64,000 bases of DNA from Dryomyza anilis. Lineage: Eukaryota; Arthropoda; Insecta; Diptera; Dryomyzidae. Positions within the stretch are counted from its first letter, which is position 1, and the number at the start of each line of letters is the position of its first letter. A model generated the notes under the pieces. The model saw nothing but the letters and a program-made list of their open reading frames with translations. It was not told the DNA's origin and did not search any database. The stretch is from positions 104,614,464-104,678,463 of the forward strand of contig OX638131.1 of assembly GCA_951804985.1 (NCBI GenBank). The letters run 5' to 3'. The position numbers and the translations under genes were made by a program. Below are positions 11,364 through 22,276 of the stretch, piece after piece.

Positions 11364-12365
11364 ACATAGAGACATACTTAAGATTTTTCGCTAAGTCGTC
11401 TTCCGAATAGTCGTAGACGTAGCAAGACGTTGTTGTTTTAATGGATTTATGATCGTCTGTAAACAACACGTAGTCCCCGAAGACATACGCAATGATGGCT
11501 GTGAATGGGGTCTTTTGTGCTGCTCCTTTGCAATTACACATTAATGATGATATTTGTGTGAATCTATTTAGACATTCTGCACACTGTCGATGTGTTTATT
11601 ATGCTGTTAATTGGGATCATGTACCTTTTAAAGTGCGGAAATACGGCAGGCCGACACAACAGATGATCATGAAATATTTACGCGCACATTTAAAGAATTT
11701 TAAGCGTTTTTTTATTAATTCAAAGAAGTCTACTAAAAACAAGCATATTAACACCTTATGTTAAGCAAAGGAAACGAAGAAATAAAAATTCAGGAATAAC
11801 TAAACTAAAAGAGATAATTTATACCGAATCAATAAATAACAGATCATTGATCGTTTGTTATTTTTATGCAGGGCCACATGGTATTTAAGAGATATTTCTG
11901 CAATATATACTTAAAGATGTTTAATGTACACATGTTCGAGCATATTAAGTGATGCACTTTTTTTGCACAATCCATAATAAAAATTGTGTTAAGGTCATGA
12001 TCGTAAACTGATCAATGTGAATTTAAGTTGTCATAACACGTATTGTGTGAAATGACCAAAAGAATCTGTTTATTATCATGTCTTCCTTAGATAGAATATA
12101 TTTTTACTAAGAATACAAGAGTTAATATATTAATGGTATACAGATCTATGATATGACGTTATTTCTGATATGGTATGATCGTTTCCTACTCACCCAGCAT
12201 ACTAGATCTAGAGTAAGACCTAAATTTGGATAATATCATATTTATGATATTGACAGTTTCCACATCATTGATCATAGACTGATCGAAAATAATGTTTAAA
12301 TTAAGATTTTGTTATCATATTGTGTATTTAATGAACTTTGTAATGATCTGAATACGAAAATAACA
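11364..12365. other. Unique island rich in GATC-centred motifs
   Basis: Complex DNA. 11492-11764 carries a 90-codon ORF without recognisable domains. From 11840 onward strings such as CATTGATCGTTTG, CATGATCGTAAACTGATC, TATGATCG and CATTGATCATAGACTGATCG recur. Similar strings appear in other unique islands (17.7-18.3, 42.3-42.6 and 48.7-49.4 kb). Confidence 0.35.
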
Positions 12366-12545
12366 CGGAGTGAAAACTTCTAAAATCCAGAGGGAATCAG
12401 GAAGTATATTGAGTGATATGCAGCTAAACAAAAAATTCCTAAATTTAAGAAACAGATCTACTTAGTTGTCAATAAAAGTAACTAAGTGAAATTATTCTTA
12501 ATATGCGGACATTTTTTTCTTAGGTATTAAAAAAGTAACTAAGTG
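12366..12545 (-). repeat. Dispersed repeat (TTAGTTACTTTTTTGACAACT family), reverse copy
   Basis: Reverse complement of the segment at 18690-18835. The shared landmarks are TCACTCCGTATACTTCTTGATT, AAGTGGATCTGTTTCTTAAA and CCGTGTT. It is a non-coding dispersed repeat whose class is not determined. Confidence 0.6.
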
Positions 12546-12741
12546 GTATTATTCTTGGTATCCGTGAATTATTACTTTTATGGCCAAACTCTATTTAAAT
12601 TTATTTAAAGGTTAACGTGTTGCCGCCATGATCTATTCATGATCATGTCTACTGTTGAATGCTATACTCATACTAGGGTTATGTCTTATAAATATCCGAT
12701 ATGGCTCTTTTATCTTGTTTGATATTAATACTTTGGTAGTA

Positions 12742-13609
12742 CACAGAAAAAAAAAATTCTTCAATATGAGGAATTTATTCATAAATATTATGAATTTTTT
12801 CACCAACTACCAGATTCATCATATTGATACCACCGTTCATTAAATGACATATTAATGAATGTATTAATTATATATATGAACAAAAAATTCAAAACAATGA
12901 ATTTGAATTGTCATATTGATGAATTTGTTCATAATATTTTTTCAAATTTTTTTTTTTATGTTCGAAAAAAAAAAAATTGTTGTAAAAATGTTATTTAAAA
13001 AATAACAGTAAAAAAATGTTAAAAAATTTATCCGAAAAAAAATGTCGGAGAAAAAAATTGTTCCGAAAAAAAAAAAATATTTTGAAAAAAATTGTTTTTG
13101 AAAAAATAAATTTTTGGAAAAAAAAAAATTTGTTCGAAAAAAAAATTGTTCGAAAAAAAATTTTTTTTTTTTTTATAAATATAACTTTTTATTAATAAAA
13201 AGTTGTAATTATAATAAATATTATAAAACATTTTACTAATTTATGCATGTCGAGCAAGCATTATATAAGAAATAACACACAAGAACTACTTGAGAACTAA
13301 GGAGTACGGCAAACAATGAACGAAAAAAAAAATATTTTGATAGAAATTTGGTTTAATGAACAGAGTTCTTCAATATGAAGAACAAATACGTTGTATTTTG
13401 GTTCATTAATATGATGAAACGTATTCTTCACATACAGTTCATCATATTGAAGAACACTTTTTCGACAGTTACCAAGCGTTCTTCATATTTATGATAGCAT
13501 TCATAACATTGATGGCGTTAGTCATTAATATTATGAATGGCTCTTCAATACAAGGAATCATGGTTTGAAGAACGGAACTCATCAATATGATGTACATTTT
13601 TTTTCTGTG
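12742..13609. mobile_element. TA-MITE family copy E2, 868 bp
   Basis: The ends are CACAGAAAAAAAAAATTC and, reversed, CACAGAAAAAAAATGTACAT, with TA on both sides (12740-12741 and 13610-13611). The interior is dominated by ATTCATCATATTGATGAA-type palindromic strings. Its right part (13240-13609) is the reverse complement of 58506-58860 and its left part matches 59851-60290. It is therefore a single uninterrupted copy of the element split at 58.5-60.3 kb. No coding capacity; poly-A/T tracts occupy 12940-13170. Confidence 0.75.
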
Positions 13610-14524
13610 TAATAAATAATGTTATCGATAAAAGATGTTAACATTTTGATTAAATTAAGAACTGTTATCTGCTCGTTTATCAAAAGAGTTTTACATTTTA
13701 ATACATATTACATTTTAATTTTTTACATTTTAATTTAAAAAACCTATATTATTAATTATTTTTCAAATAAAAAATTAAATACAGAATAAATTAAATATAA
13801 TATTTATCATAAATAATAAAATATTTCACATTAATAAAAAGCATTAAAAACAAATCATTAATAAAAACATTATCGTGCTCGATCACATATTTTACACCAT
13901 CTAGTTACCAACAGGTTGCAACACAAGTTTTTACCATTAATTGTTCGTATTAATTGTATACAAGTTAACTTACAAATTAATTACTATAAAAAACATTGAT
14001 TTAATTAACGATCACTTGAGTGCAACGATCACAAGACAGACAACATGTTGCAAAATTATGGTGCGCAGACCATATCTCTAAATGGTGCATGTTGAATGTT
14101 AATATGAATGTTTCAAAAAAAAGCTTGAAGTATAAAATGGAATAAAATAATTTATGAAAATTAAAAAATGCCTCGTATATTTCTAAGGTTTTAAATAATT
14201 CCACCCGAGACAATTTTAAGCCAAGACAATACTTCTTCAAGACGATTAATCTAGCACACTATATTTCCCCGAATTGTCGAGTAATGATTTATCGTAGATG
14301 AATTGTCCAGGAATCAATTTTATGCAATAAATTGTTCGACTTTCGTAGTTTTAACTTTTAGAAAAACATAGTTATTGGTAGATCTATTAGTGCTGTTATA
14401 TTGGATCTCTTCGGGTAAAAACACACGGAACAATTTCCGATTTTTTTTTGCATAATCTCTAATAGGTATAGCATATAAAATGTTGGGTTTGGATTATACA
14501 TTTATTATGATATATGTCAATCTA
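13610..14524. other. AT-rich unique DNA
   Basis: Mostly A/T without repeat structure I can define. A pair ACGATCACTTGAGTG/CAACGATCACAAG at 14009-14036 belongs to the GATC-motif set noted elsewhere. No gene seen. Confidence 0.3.
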
Positions 14525-15081
14525 AAACCAGTTGGGAAGGTTAGATCACATGGGAATTTTTAAATTTGGTGTTATTATGATTGTTAGGAATCATAATAAC
14601 GAATTATAGTCGGTCTAAGCCGACTCTAACTACCCTACACATATGTGTGGTTACCATTCAAAGTGGTATATTGGTCACCAGGGTATACGAATCCTGAAAA
14701 TAATTACAAACTTTCAATCGATGAAGAATTTCCATTCATTTGATACCCCTATTTACAAATGGGTAGGTGTACCGAATTTCGATTTTTTTTTTTGGAACCA
14801 CAAGACGTACCGGTGGAAAACATTATTTTCATGTATTTGAGCATGATTTCAATAAATATTTGACCAAAAAAGTTTACTTAAGCACGTATACAGTAAAATT
14901 GATCCGTAGATGTAAATTTAATATGAGGTATTTTTGAATATAAATGGGCAGATCACAGGTCACAATGGACCGATTCAGGAGGTCATGCTGATCAAAAATA
15001 TATATACTTTTCCATACCATCTGGGTGTTACAAACGGCGTACCAAACTGAATATACCCTTTCACTCTTAGTGTAGGGTATA
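14525..15081 (-). mobile_element. DINE-1/INE-1-like (Helentron-associated) element, copy A
   Basis: Read on the minus strand it starts with the subterminal hairpin TATACCCTACACTAAGAGTG, then AGGGTATATTCAG, GGTACGCCGTTTGTAACACC and TATATATATTTTTGATCAGC. It ends GGGTAGTTAGAGTCGGCTTAGACCGACT and CCCAACTGGTTT. The order and the two hairpins match Drosophila INE-1/DINE-1, a non-autonomous Helentron derivative that encodes nothing. The GTCY microsatellite found in other copies is missing here. Confidence 0.8.
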
Positions 15082-15099
15082 ATAAATATCTTCTCTGAT

Positions 15100-15785
15100 T
15101 TATGATATGAGAAATAGTTATTTGCAATAGAAAAATTTTTATTAACCCTTATGTGTGGCAGACATCCTTTTTCTAAGCCCTTCACGTGGGTGTCAATTAA
15201 AAATAATCTCCACAGAGTCCTATTCTTCAGATGGAGTTAGCCGATTATGAATGTCTGTTGATGCCCATCAATAGTTCATATTCAAAATTCTCCCTGACCA
15301 TTTGTATTAAGTCCTCTCCTAGCATCTAACCACCCCATCCCAAACATACTCTCCTACCTCCTCTATTCCTTGTGCTAGAGAGCCCATAATGTAGAATTTA
15401 ACCAGGCAGTGGAGCAAGTTAAAAATTCTAGCACTGTTACAACCGGGCGACCACCGAACTTAATCAACTTCAACCAAATACCGCAGATCTCTGTACGGGC
15501 TGATGTATTTTTTTTCGCGTGGCACTCAAAATGGAAAAAACCAGAACAAACTAAAAAAATCTCACGACCTGGCGTAATCAGACAAATAACAACCGCCCCA
15601 GCGACGATCAAAGTGGCTATACGCCTTATGGACTGGCGCCGTTTTCGTGATCCCGATAGAAGCAACCCTTTCGACTTATGGAAGACTCCATAAACAATGC
15701 TTCATAGTCAATGCTAACAAATTAAAATCCTCCATCCAACTATTCCGTAGGCTCTGATACAGAGGAAAAGTTACAAGATTAGATT
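15100..15785. other. Complex segment, possible decayed retroelement fragment
   Basis: GC-balanced DNA between a DINE-1-like copy and a SINE. A 94-codon plus ORF (15409-15693) overlaps a 96-codon minus ORF (15375-15665). The plus frame looks protein-like (PPNLINFNQIPQISVRAD, then RLMDWRRFRDPDRSNPFDLW), but I recognise no retroelement motif such as the YxDD box. It may be a relic of a transposon coding region or a piece of host exon. Confidence 0.3.
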
Positions 15786-15792
15786 AAGAAGT

Positions 15793-15995
15793 TTGAATTT
15801 TTTTTTTTGTTTGTTTTGGAATATCTACTAAGATCCATAGTACTCTGACAGACTATATACATTGTACTATATAATCTAATATATACGGTTTGTGGTTAAT
15901 ATCACCAGGAGCGCCCATGCCCAAGTCAGTATTCGAACCCGAGACATATAGAATGCAAGTCCAGCGCGTATACCTCTGGATGCTAAGGTCGGGAG
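15793..15995 (-). mobile_element. tRNA-derived SINE, family 2, diverged copy
   Basis: On the minus strand: a decayed tRNA-like head (GTATACGCGCTGGACTTGCAT, then GGGTTCGAATACTG as B box), CTTGGGCATGGGCGCTC and GTGATATTAACCACAAA, ending in an A-rich tail. It matches the better-preserved copy at 60371-60565. No clear target duplication found. Confidence 0.75.
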
Positions 15996-16337
15996 TACTT
16001 ATGTATTATAATTTAATATAAATTATGCCGTTTATAGATATAATATTGATAATGTTCGAAAAATTGATCAGATAAACATATGAAAATTTTTATAATTAAT
16101 ATGTTGCAAACAGGGACTATAACACTTTGGAATTTCGGCTCAAAACTTTTAAAAAAGCGATGCTGGTTTTTTTTAAAGCAGTTTCCTATTCAGATTCCGA
16201 TTCTTTGCGGCATGATTAAATGATTATGATTAAATTCGAAATAGTTTCGGTTCATTTCCTATTCCGGTTCTTTGCGGTCCCTAGTTGTAATATAATAAAC
16301 TATTTTGGTTATGATCAAATAGGGATTCCCAGTATAA

Positions 16338-17180
16338 CATTCGTTTCGATATCGTTAAGAGATCAATGCGAGTGGATGGAGAAATCACACGACATCGGAT
16401 CCGTTCTCGTAACGATATCGAGCGTCAATTAGGACCTACATGTTAGGTAGATATCAAAACGTTCTGTCGGATTTTCTCGATACGCGAAAAGTTTCGAAAT
16501 CGGATCGATATCGAAGACAAAAATGATCAAATTTCGAGATTTCTGCGAAAAATATTGCGATATCGATTTGATAAATGTTTAATTATCGTATATTGTTAAA
16601 GTATTTGTATGTAAGAATATTATATTTTATTAGAATCGAGAAAGCAACGAGATCAAACTTTTTTATCGATGTTAAGCTTCGTGGCATCGAAGGTCTCCGA
16701 GACATGGCAGACTGGGTTATGATTTTAAATAAAGTTCTTGAGCAGAACTGGAACGATACGATACAATCATTTTTAAGAAACTACTCCTTGGGACAACTAT
16801 TTTGTGCAATTGAAAGATCGATATCGATGTAAAAAAGGCATATAATAAGAAGGGATGATTTGAGTTCAGAATTGCCAATATTTGGATATGAAGTATGCCA
16901 TTCGTTTCGATATCGTTACGAGATCAATGCGAGAAGAAGGAGAATTCACACGATATCGGACACTTTATCGTATCGTAGATATCAAGTAGGTAGATATCAA
17001 TACGTTCTATCTATATCGCTCTATTCTACGTTCCATTCTAAATCGCAACTATTTCGAACAAAAAATCATGAAAATTCGAGATTAATTTGAAAAATATAGT
17101 GATATCGATGCGATAAATATTTAAATATCGTATCTTGTCAAAGAAACGAAATATATGAGAGGCATGACGGACTGGGAAGG
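16338..17180. repeat. Two direct copies of a CGATATCG-rich dispersed repeat
   Basis: 16338-16716 and 16899-17176 share CATTCGTTTCGATATCGTTA, GATCAATGCGAG, GGTAGATATCAAxACGTTCT, GCGATATCGATxTGATAAAT and GACATGxCxGACTGGG. The second copy is shorter by internal deletions. A third relative lies at 42740-43105. There is no coding potential and no terminal inverted repeat was seen; the class is unknown. Confidence 0.6.
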
Positions 17181-17249
17181 AATTTAGAAAAATAGCTTTG
17201 AAGGAAATCGTCGGAAATCCAAAATTAAAATTGAATTGCTGTTTCAAGA

Positions 17250-18350
17250 GATAATATCACAAACGTTGTCGTTAGTATTTGCTGTCTTGAACTCCGATAT
17301 ATAACATTTTTATTAAAAAAATCAACATATTTTTTCGATATACACCATATGCATTACACAACGAAGCGCGTTACACATCGAAAACGAGGTGAACAATTAA
17401 CTAATTTTTCTGACCCTAATATTTTATGCTAGCAGCCAAATGGCAGGCAGCGACTGGTAATTGACAACAAATTGTTACAATTCACAGGCGTCGCGACGCG
17501 GCAAGAACGTGAAAAATGCTGAAAAACATGGCGGCAATCGATGGAGGAACTTGAAGTGAATTAATTTTCAACATTGAAAGGCGATCTCTAAGCAATGGCA
17601 ACAACTAGTAGTAGAAGTAGTAGCTGGCAGGCAGCATGGTATGCGGTATTTGGTAGCAGCAGCAACAGCCACAAGTGGAGGCAGCAACATGATCGTTAGC
17701 AATATCAATTTACTACAACAACAGTGAGTGGCATTATGGCAGTATTCATGGCGATCGAACTAACGATCGTTTGTTTGTTTGTTCGTTAGTTTATTGTATG
17801 TGTTGCAGACAAATATGGAAGTTACAAGCAACTGTTGTTGTTGCGACTAGTGCTGGTCGGTGTGGTTTTTCTTGTTGCAGCGACAGGCAGCAGTAAGAAA
17901 CAACTGTGATCACAAGTGTGCTGCTGGTAATGCATAGCACTGATCATGTCAGCAACAAATTCCCCCCCGTACGGAGCAACAAACGAACGACAGTCTTAGG
18001 CACAACGAAGTGTGGCCAAAAGTTGTTGCTGTTGGTGCTATTGTGGTTGGTGTTGTTGGTGTTGTTGTCGTCGTCATGTCATCGGTGCAATCGTGTCGTT
18101 TTGAGTTTAACATGATCGCCGAAGCTACAATTTGAACAGCAGCAACAGCAACAACATCGTTAGCAAAAACAAAAAGAACAGCAACAACAACATTAATAGC
18201 AGCAACAATATTATCAGCAGAAATACCACCAAATACAACAACAAGTTAAAAATGTGTCCGTGTTGCCGACATTCATTGTTCGACCGATGATCGTTACTTT
18301 GCAGGGAGGGATTCAAAATATTACCAAATCTTTAATTTGTAAACGGCGTA
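17250..18350. other. Unique island with CAG/CAA and GTT tracts and GATC motifs
   Basis: Higher-complexity DNA resembling fly intergenic or intronic sequence. It contains AGCAGCAGCAACAGCC (17656), a CAG/CAA stretch (18136-18245), GTTGTTGGTGTTGTTG (18050), and several CATGATCG/GGCGATCGAACTAACGATCG strings. ORFs through the triplet tracts are low-complexity and not convincing genes. Confidence 0.35.
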
Positions 18351-18689
18351 TTCAGTTTTAGTTCAAAATTTTACTTCAGAAACAAAAAGTTAGTTGTCAC
18401 AACCAAAGTCCATATTTCCATATTCATTAAAGAAATAATATAATATAATATAAACACATCAAATTATTCTGAAAATTGATAGTCCAAATAGTCCAAACTA
18501 TAAGTCTTTAAATAAATTTCTAAAACTAAACAGGAATTCGGCTGAATATTAAGACTTTGCTTTCTTAATTATCAAAAAAGTAAAGAAGATTTATTTTCCT
18601 TGATTTTGAGAAGTTAATTTATTGCCTATTAGAAATCAAAAAGAACACAATCTTATAATATTTGCAAAGAAAACAACATGATCTGCATT

Positions 18690-18960
18690 ATCAAGAATAA
18701 TTGCTCTTAGTTACTTTTTTGACAACTAAGTGGATCTGTTTCTTAAAATTTAGAACGTTTCCGTTTAACTATATATCACTCCGTATACTTCTTGATTCTT
18801 TCTGTATTTTAAAAGTTTTTTCCCTCCGTGTTGAAACTAGCAGTCTCTTGGATCAGTCTTTTATCAGTCAAAAAGGACTTTGTCTATATGGTCCTATAAG
18901 ATATGTAAATGAAAAGGCCCGCCTTTATCGTCATTTGGAATTTTAGTACATTTGGTATGA
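18690..18960 (+). repeat. Dispersed repeat, forward copy of the 12.4-kb element
   Basis: Shares TTAGTTACTTTTTTGACAACT, AAGTGGATCTGTTTCTTAAA and CACTCCGTATACTTCTTGAT with the reverse complement of 12366-12545. The full extent of the repeat is not defined. Confidence 0.55.
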
Positions 18961-19559
18961 TTATTTATACTTTGAGAAATTAAGTATTTATTATATGGCC
19001 GAATCTCGAATATCTATTCGTACATTCAGTCCGCCTCTGGTTATTTCTATCCTTTGGCTCGTTGTTGCTCTATATAAAATGTAGCAAAATGTTTACGTTT
19101 TTTTTTTGTTTAGTTTTTTGCTGTCATGTTCTTGTTTACTGAATTGTTACGTGTTGTCATAAATGGCGACAAAAGTTGTAACGATCATTGGCAAGTTAGG
19201 TAGGTGTGTTACGGTCACCGACTTGTTCACTGGATCGCAGTATTTTTTGTGATGATTTTCTGCTTAACATTTTTGTATACTTTTCTACGTTCTTTTATTA
19301 TGGTATAAGTATTACTAATTACATGATTAGTATTATAGCGATATTTTTTTTATTTAGCAGACAGATCGATAGAACTTTCCCACGTTGTATTACATTTTAG
19401 TTTTTGTTCATTAAGATCATTGTACAAATTGAAGCATGTCGTAAGCGTGGTTTGGTAATCTATTATTATATCAAATTTTGCATTATAATTTAATTAAATA
19501 TTTAGTTTATTATTTAATAATTTAACTGCTTTATTTTCACATTTTTATTAAGGGATCTT

Positions 19560-19790
19560 TTAAAAAAATTAATTTAATGTTGAAAATAGAATTTTTAGTG
19601 AAAATATTATTACAGTGAAAATTTTAAATTTTTAGTGAACATTTTAAATTTTTAGTAAATCATTTAATTTTTTGTGAACATTGTAATTTATAAAAAAAAA
19701 TATTATTTTTTTAGTGTAGGTACTTTTTCGTAAAGATTTAAATTTAAATTTTCTAAATATTAAAGTGTTTAGTAATATTTGGTGATTACT
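19560..19790. repeat. Short, decayed 19-bp minisatellite (TTTTTAGTGAA orientation)
   Basis: About ten irregular units of the form AATTTTTAGTGAACATTTTA. Same family and orientation as the array at 27.4-29.2 kb. Confidence 0.65.
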
Positions 19791-20039
19791 TAAATATTGA
19801 AGTTTACATTTGCATCAGTAATTCAGTAATAAATTCCATTTCGTGTGAAAATCATGTCAGCATTATTAATTGAAATTCTCACATAATTTCACAACATACT
19901 GCACACTATTATGTTTCTTTAATTGCTTTGTTCTCTTGATGCTGCTCCGAGCTACTGCAATCAAAAGTAAATTTGTGCTCTCTTGTTTCTCTAATTATTG
20001 TCAAACAACAGTTATCTGTGGCATGTTTTAGAGTTGGAG

Positions 20040-20114
20040 AGATAGATGAGGAAGAAGAATGAAGAAGTGTTTTTCAATCAGTTTAATATCGCGTCGTGCC
20101 AGGTTTAAGTCGTG
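20040..20114 (+). promoter_or_regulatory. Candidate TATA-less core promoter (GAGA-like, Inr, DPE-like)
   Basis: AATCAGTTT places an arthropod initiator (TCAGTT, A at 20080). Downstream, AGTCGT (20108-20113) fits the DPE consensus RGWYVT, but it starts at +29 rather than the usual +28. GGAGAGATAGATGAGG just upstream is GAGA-factor-like and there is no TATA box. The downstream DNA looks like a long fly 5' leader. The off-by-one spacing weakens the call. Confidence 0.35.
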
Positions 20115-20730
20115 CTTAATTTATTAATTATTAAAATAATGTTATTGGTCAATAAATGTATTTTAATTAAAATAATAGTGTTGTGTAATTAAGAATCAGT
20201 GTATTTAAGTGTTTTTTTAACTACGAAGTGTTGCTTGAAAGCATCGAGTTAAATGAAAAAAAAGTGCCGAAAACGTCGTAGAAAAGTGATACCGTGCGTT
20301 GGACGCGCTGTGGTTTTTTTTTGTATAATGTGTGCGCATAAAAAAAATCATTTATTTCATCGAATTTCTAGCAAGATTTTAATATGTTTAATTGTGATTA
20401 TTTTATGAATGATTAGTATAATAATAAAACAAGCTGAATACTCAAGTAATCACTTTGTGGCAATTTAAGTGGTAGCCAAAGAATTGACATTCAAGTGTTT
20501 GTTCCAAATCATGCGAAATATATTTATTTGCCACCCAATTACCAGTTAAAAAGCCCCGGGGCGAGGCTTAGTTGCCACAAATTTCAATCCATTAAAGTGT
20601 CGATTCACATATTTGGAACTTGAACTGTAATTTTAAAAGTGGAACTTGTGTGAATTAAAAATAAAAATAATAAAGATCCAGTGCCATTAACGTGAATGTT
20701 TGTCGTGTAATAAAACTGCACATAATGTCA
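20080..20730 (+). other. Candidate long 5' untranslated leader or first exon
   Basis: The segment lacks repeats and is dense in AAGTG/GTGTT words (for example AAGTGTTTTTTTAAC, GAAGTGTTGCTTG, AAAAGTGATACCGTG, CATTCAAGTG, AAAGTGTCG, AAAGTGGAACTTGTG). This style is familiar from long 5' leaders of developmental genes in flies. It starts at the initiator noted above. I see no protein-coding exon downstream, so if real it would splice into a distant exon. Not proven from sequence alone. Confidence 0.3.
20253..20408 (+). CDS. Hypothetical 51-residue small ORF in candidate leader
   Basis: ATG at 20253, stop TGA at 20406-20408. The N-terminus is strongly basic (MKKKCRKRRRKVIP), followed by a hydrophobic stretch (AVVFFCIMC) and a hydrophobic C-terminus (ILICLIVIIL). 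I do not recognise it. If the surrounding sequence is a 5' leader it would act as an upstream ORF. AT-rich DNA easily produces such ORFs, so this is a weak call. Confidence 0.12.
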   Translation: MKKKCRKRRRKVIPCVGRAVVFFCIMCAHKKNHLFHRISSKILICLIVIIL

Positions 20731-21480
20731 AAAATATGCTATGGCTTAATAATATAAGTCTTTAGGAACAAATTTTTTGGTAAACTACAACTCCAATTTA
20801 ACAAACGGTTTCAGTTTTTGAGTTAAAGCTTATATTCCCCCTTATACCCCCTCTAATTTTAACGCGCACCTAAAAAAATGCAATTTATAAAAATTTGTTA
20901 AAATAGTGATTTTTGCTATTTCTAAAATTATACATTCCGACTGCCATTTTTTACAACCCAACGTTCCATGAACATATGTAGTAAATATAATAAATATTTC
21001 GTGTATAATAATATACATTTATACCATTTTAAAGTTAATTAGCTACATTATGCATAAACATGTTCCTATTAGGTTCTTCATTATATACATGCAACATATA
21101 TGGAACATAATGCATTTTATAATTTGCCACTATTTTGCCACATTATAAAGTTAACTCCGCCCATTATTGTATATGTTCCATTATCGGAATGTATGACTTA
21201 TATACCTATATATCACAGCATTGTGACATATTATTGCGTATGTTCCATACATGTTCTTGGCCACCGTTTTGCAACTAAATATTGTTAGTTTGCAATACTG
21301 GTGTCAGAGGTAACTTAAAAGCTACACACACTTTTGTGCCAATTGTCGAGCCGTGGTTACTTGGGTAAGAATTTTCATATTTTTTACAAGGTAGAACTTT
21401 CCAGACTCACCATTAAATATCAAAATAGCACCACATATCTTAAAATATGTAGAAAAGATAAAAATGTCGAAGAAGTGTTC
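20731..21480. other. AT-rich unique DNA
   Basis: No repeats or genes identified. Pyrimidine-rich TATTCCCCCTTATACCCCC occurs at 20832. Words related to TGTTCCAT/ATGGAACA recur between 20960 and 21260. Confidence 0.25.
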
Positions 21481-21482
21481 CA

Positions 21483-22276
21483 CACAGAAAAAAAATATTA
21501 AATATATCCAAAAAGGTACATCAACACAATCAAATTATTGCTAAAACTGCGCCGACTAAATTATTAATTGTATTAACGTACACATTCTTCAGATTAGCAA
21601 TCGCATTTGCTGGCAACAGCTATGTGTATTCGCATACGTCGTTGATGTTATAGCAGTGCGTGGTCGCTATAGCAGTGAGTGGTAGCTGTAGCAGTGCGTG
21701 GTCGCTATATCAGTGAGTGGTAGCTGTAGCAGTGCGTGGTCGCTATAACAGTGCGTGGTGTGTGTTCGTGTACTCGCTTATAGCCCTGGTGTATTTAGTT
21801 GAATAGGTGAAATTCGCTTTGAATTGGAATTTATAGTTGACGGTTGACGCGCATATCAGTTCACATTTGGTTCATGTCAAAAGAAACGCTTATAGAGTTT
21901 GATCATACTCTATTGGTGTCGTTGAAAATGATGATTATGGCAATAGTTGCATATTTAATTATGCTTTATCATCAGAAGAGAATATTTGTTATATACTTTC
22001 ATAAAAATTTATATTATTCTTTTTTAATAAACTAAAAAAGAATTGTAAGATTACTGTGAAAATACAAAAATGCTTTTAAAACGTCGACTATACCAATTAA
22101 ATAATTTTCTATTTAAGCAAAATCATTTATTGGTATATTTTTGGACGCAAATAACATTTTTAGCAAATGTGTTAGCTCTATACATGAAAATGGCAAAAAT
22201 GTCATTGCTAGACCAATAAATGGTGTACAATTAATTTAGATTGCTGTATTAACGACGATTATTATTTTTTTCTGTG
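21483..22276. mobile_element. TA-MITE family copy E3, 794 bp
   Basis: The ends are CACAGAAAAAAAATATTAA and, reversed, CACAGAAAAAAATAATAATCG. The interior motif AAAACTGCGCCGACTAAATTA also occurs in the elements at 55.3 and 57.4 kb, confirming kinship. The flanking dinucleotide is CA on both sides rather than TA. It contains a 19-bp array (21650-21769) and no coding sequence. Confidence 0.65.
21650..21769. repeat. 19-bp GC-rich tandem repeat inside E3
   Basis: Six units alternate between GCAGTGCGTGGTCGCTATA and GCAGTGAGTGGTAGCTGTA, giving a 38-bp higher-order period. The GC content is unusual for the surroundings. Confidence 0.88.

Noticed and set aside
11492..11764. 90-codon ORF as a gene
   Set aside because: No domain, no promoter or splice signals, and composition like its surroundings.
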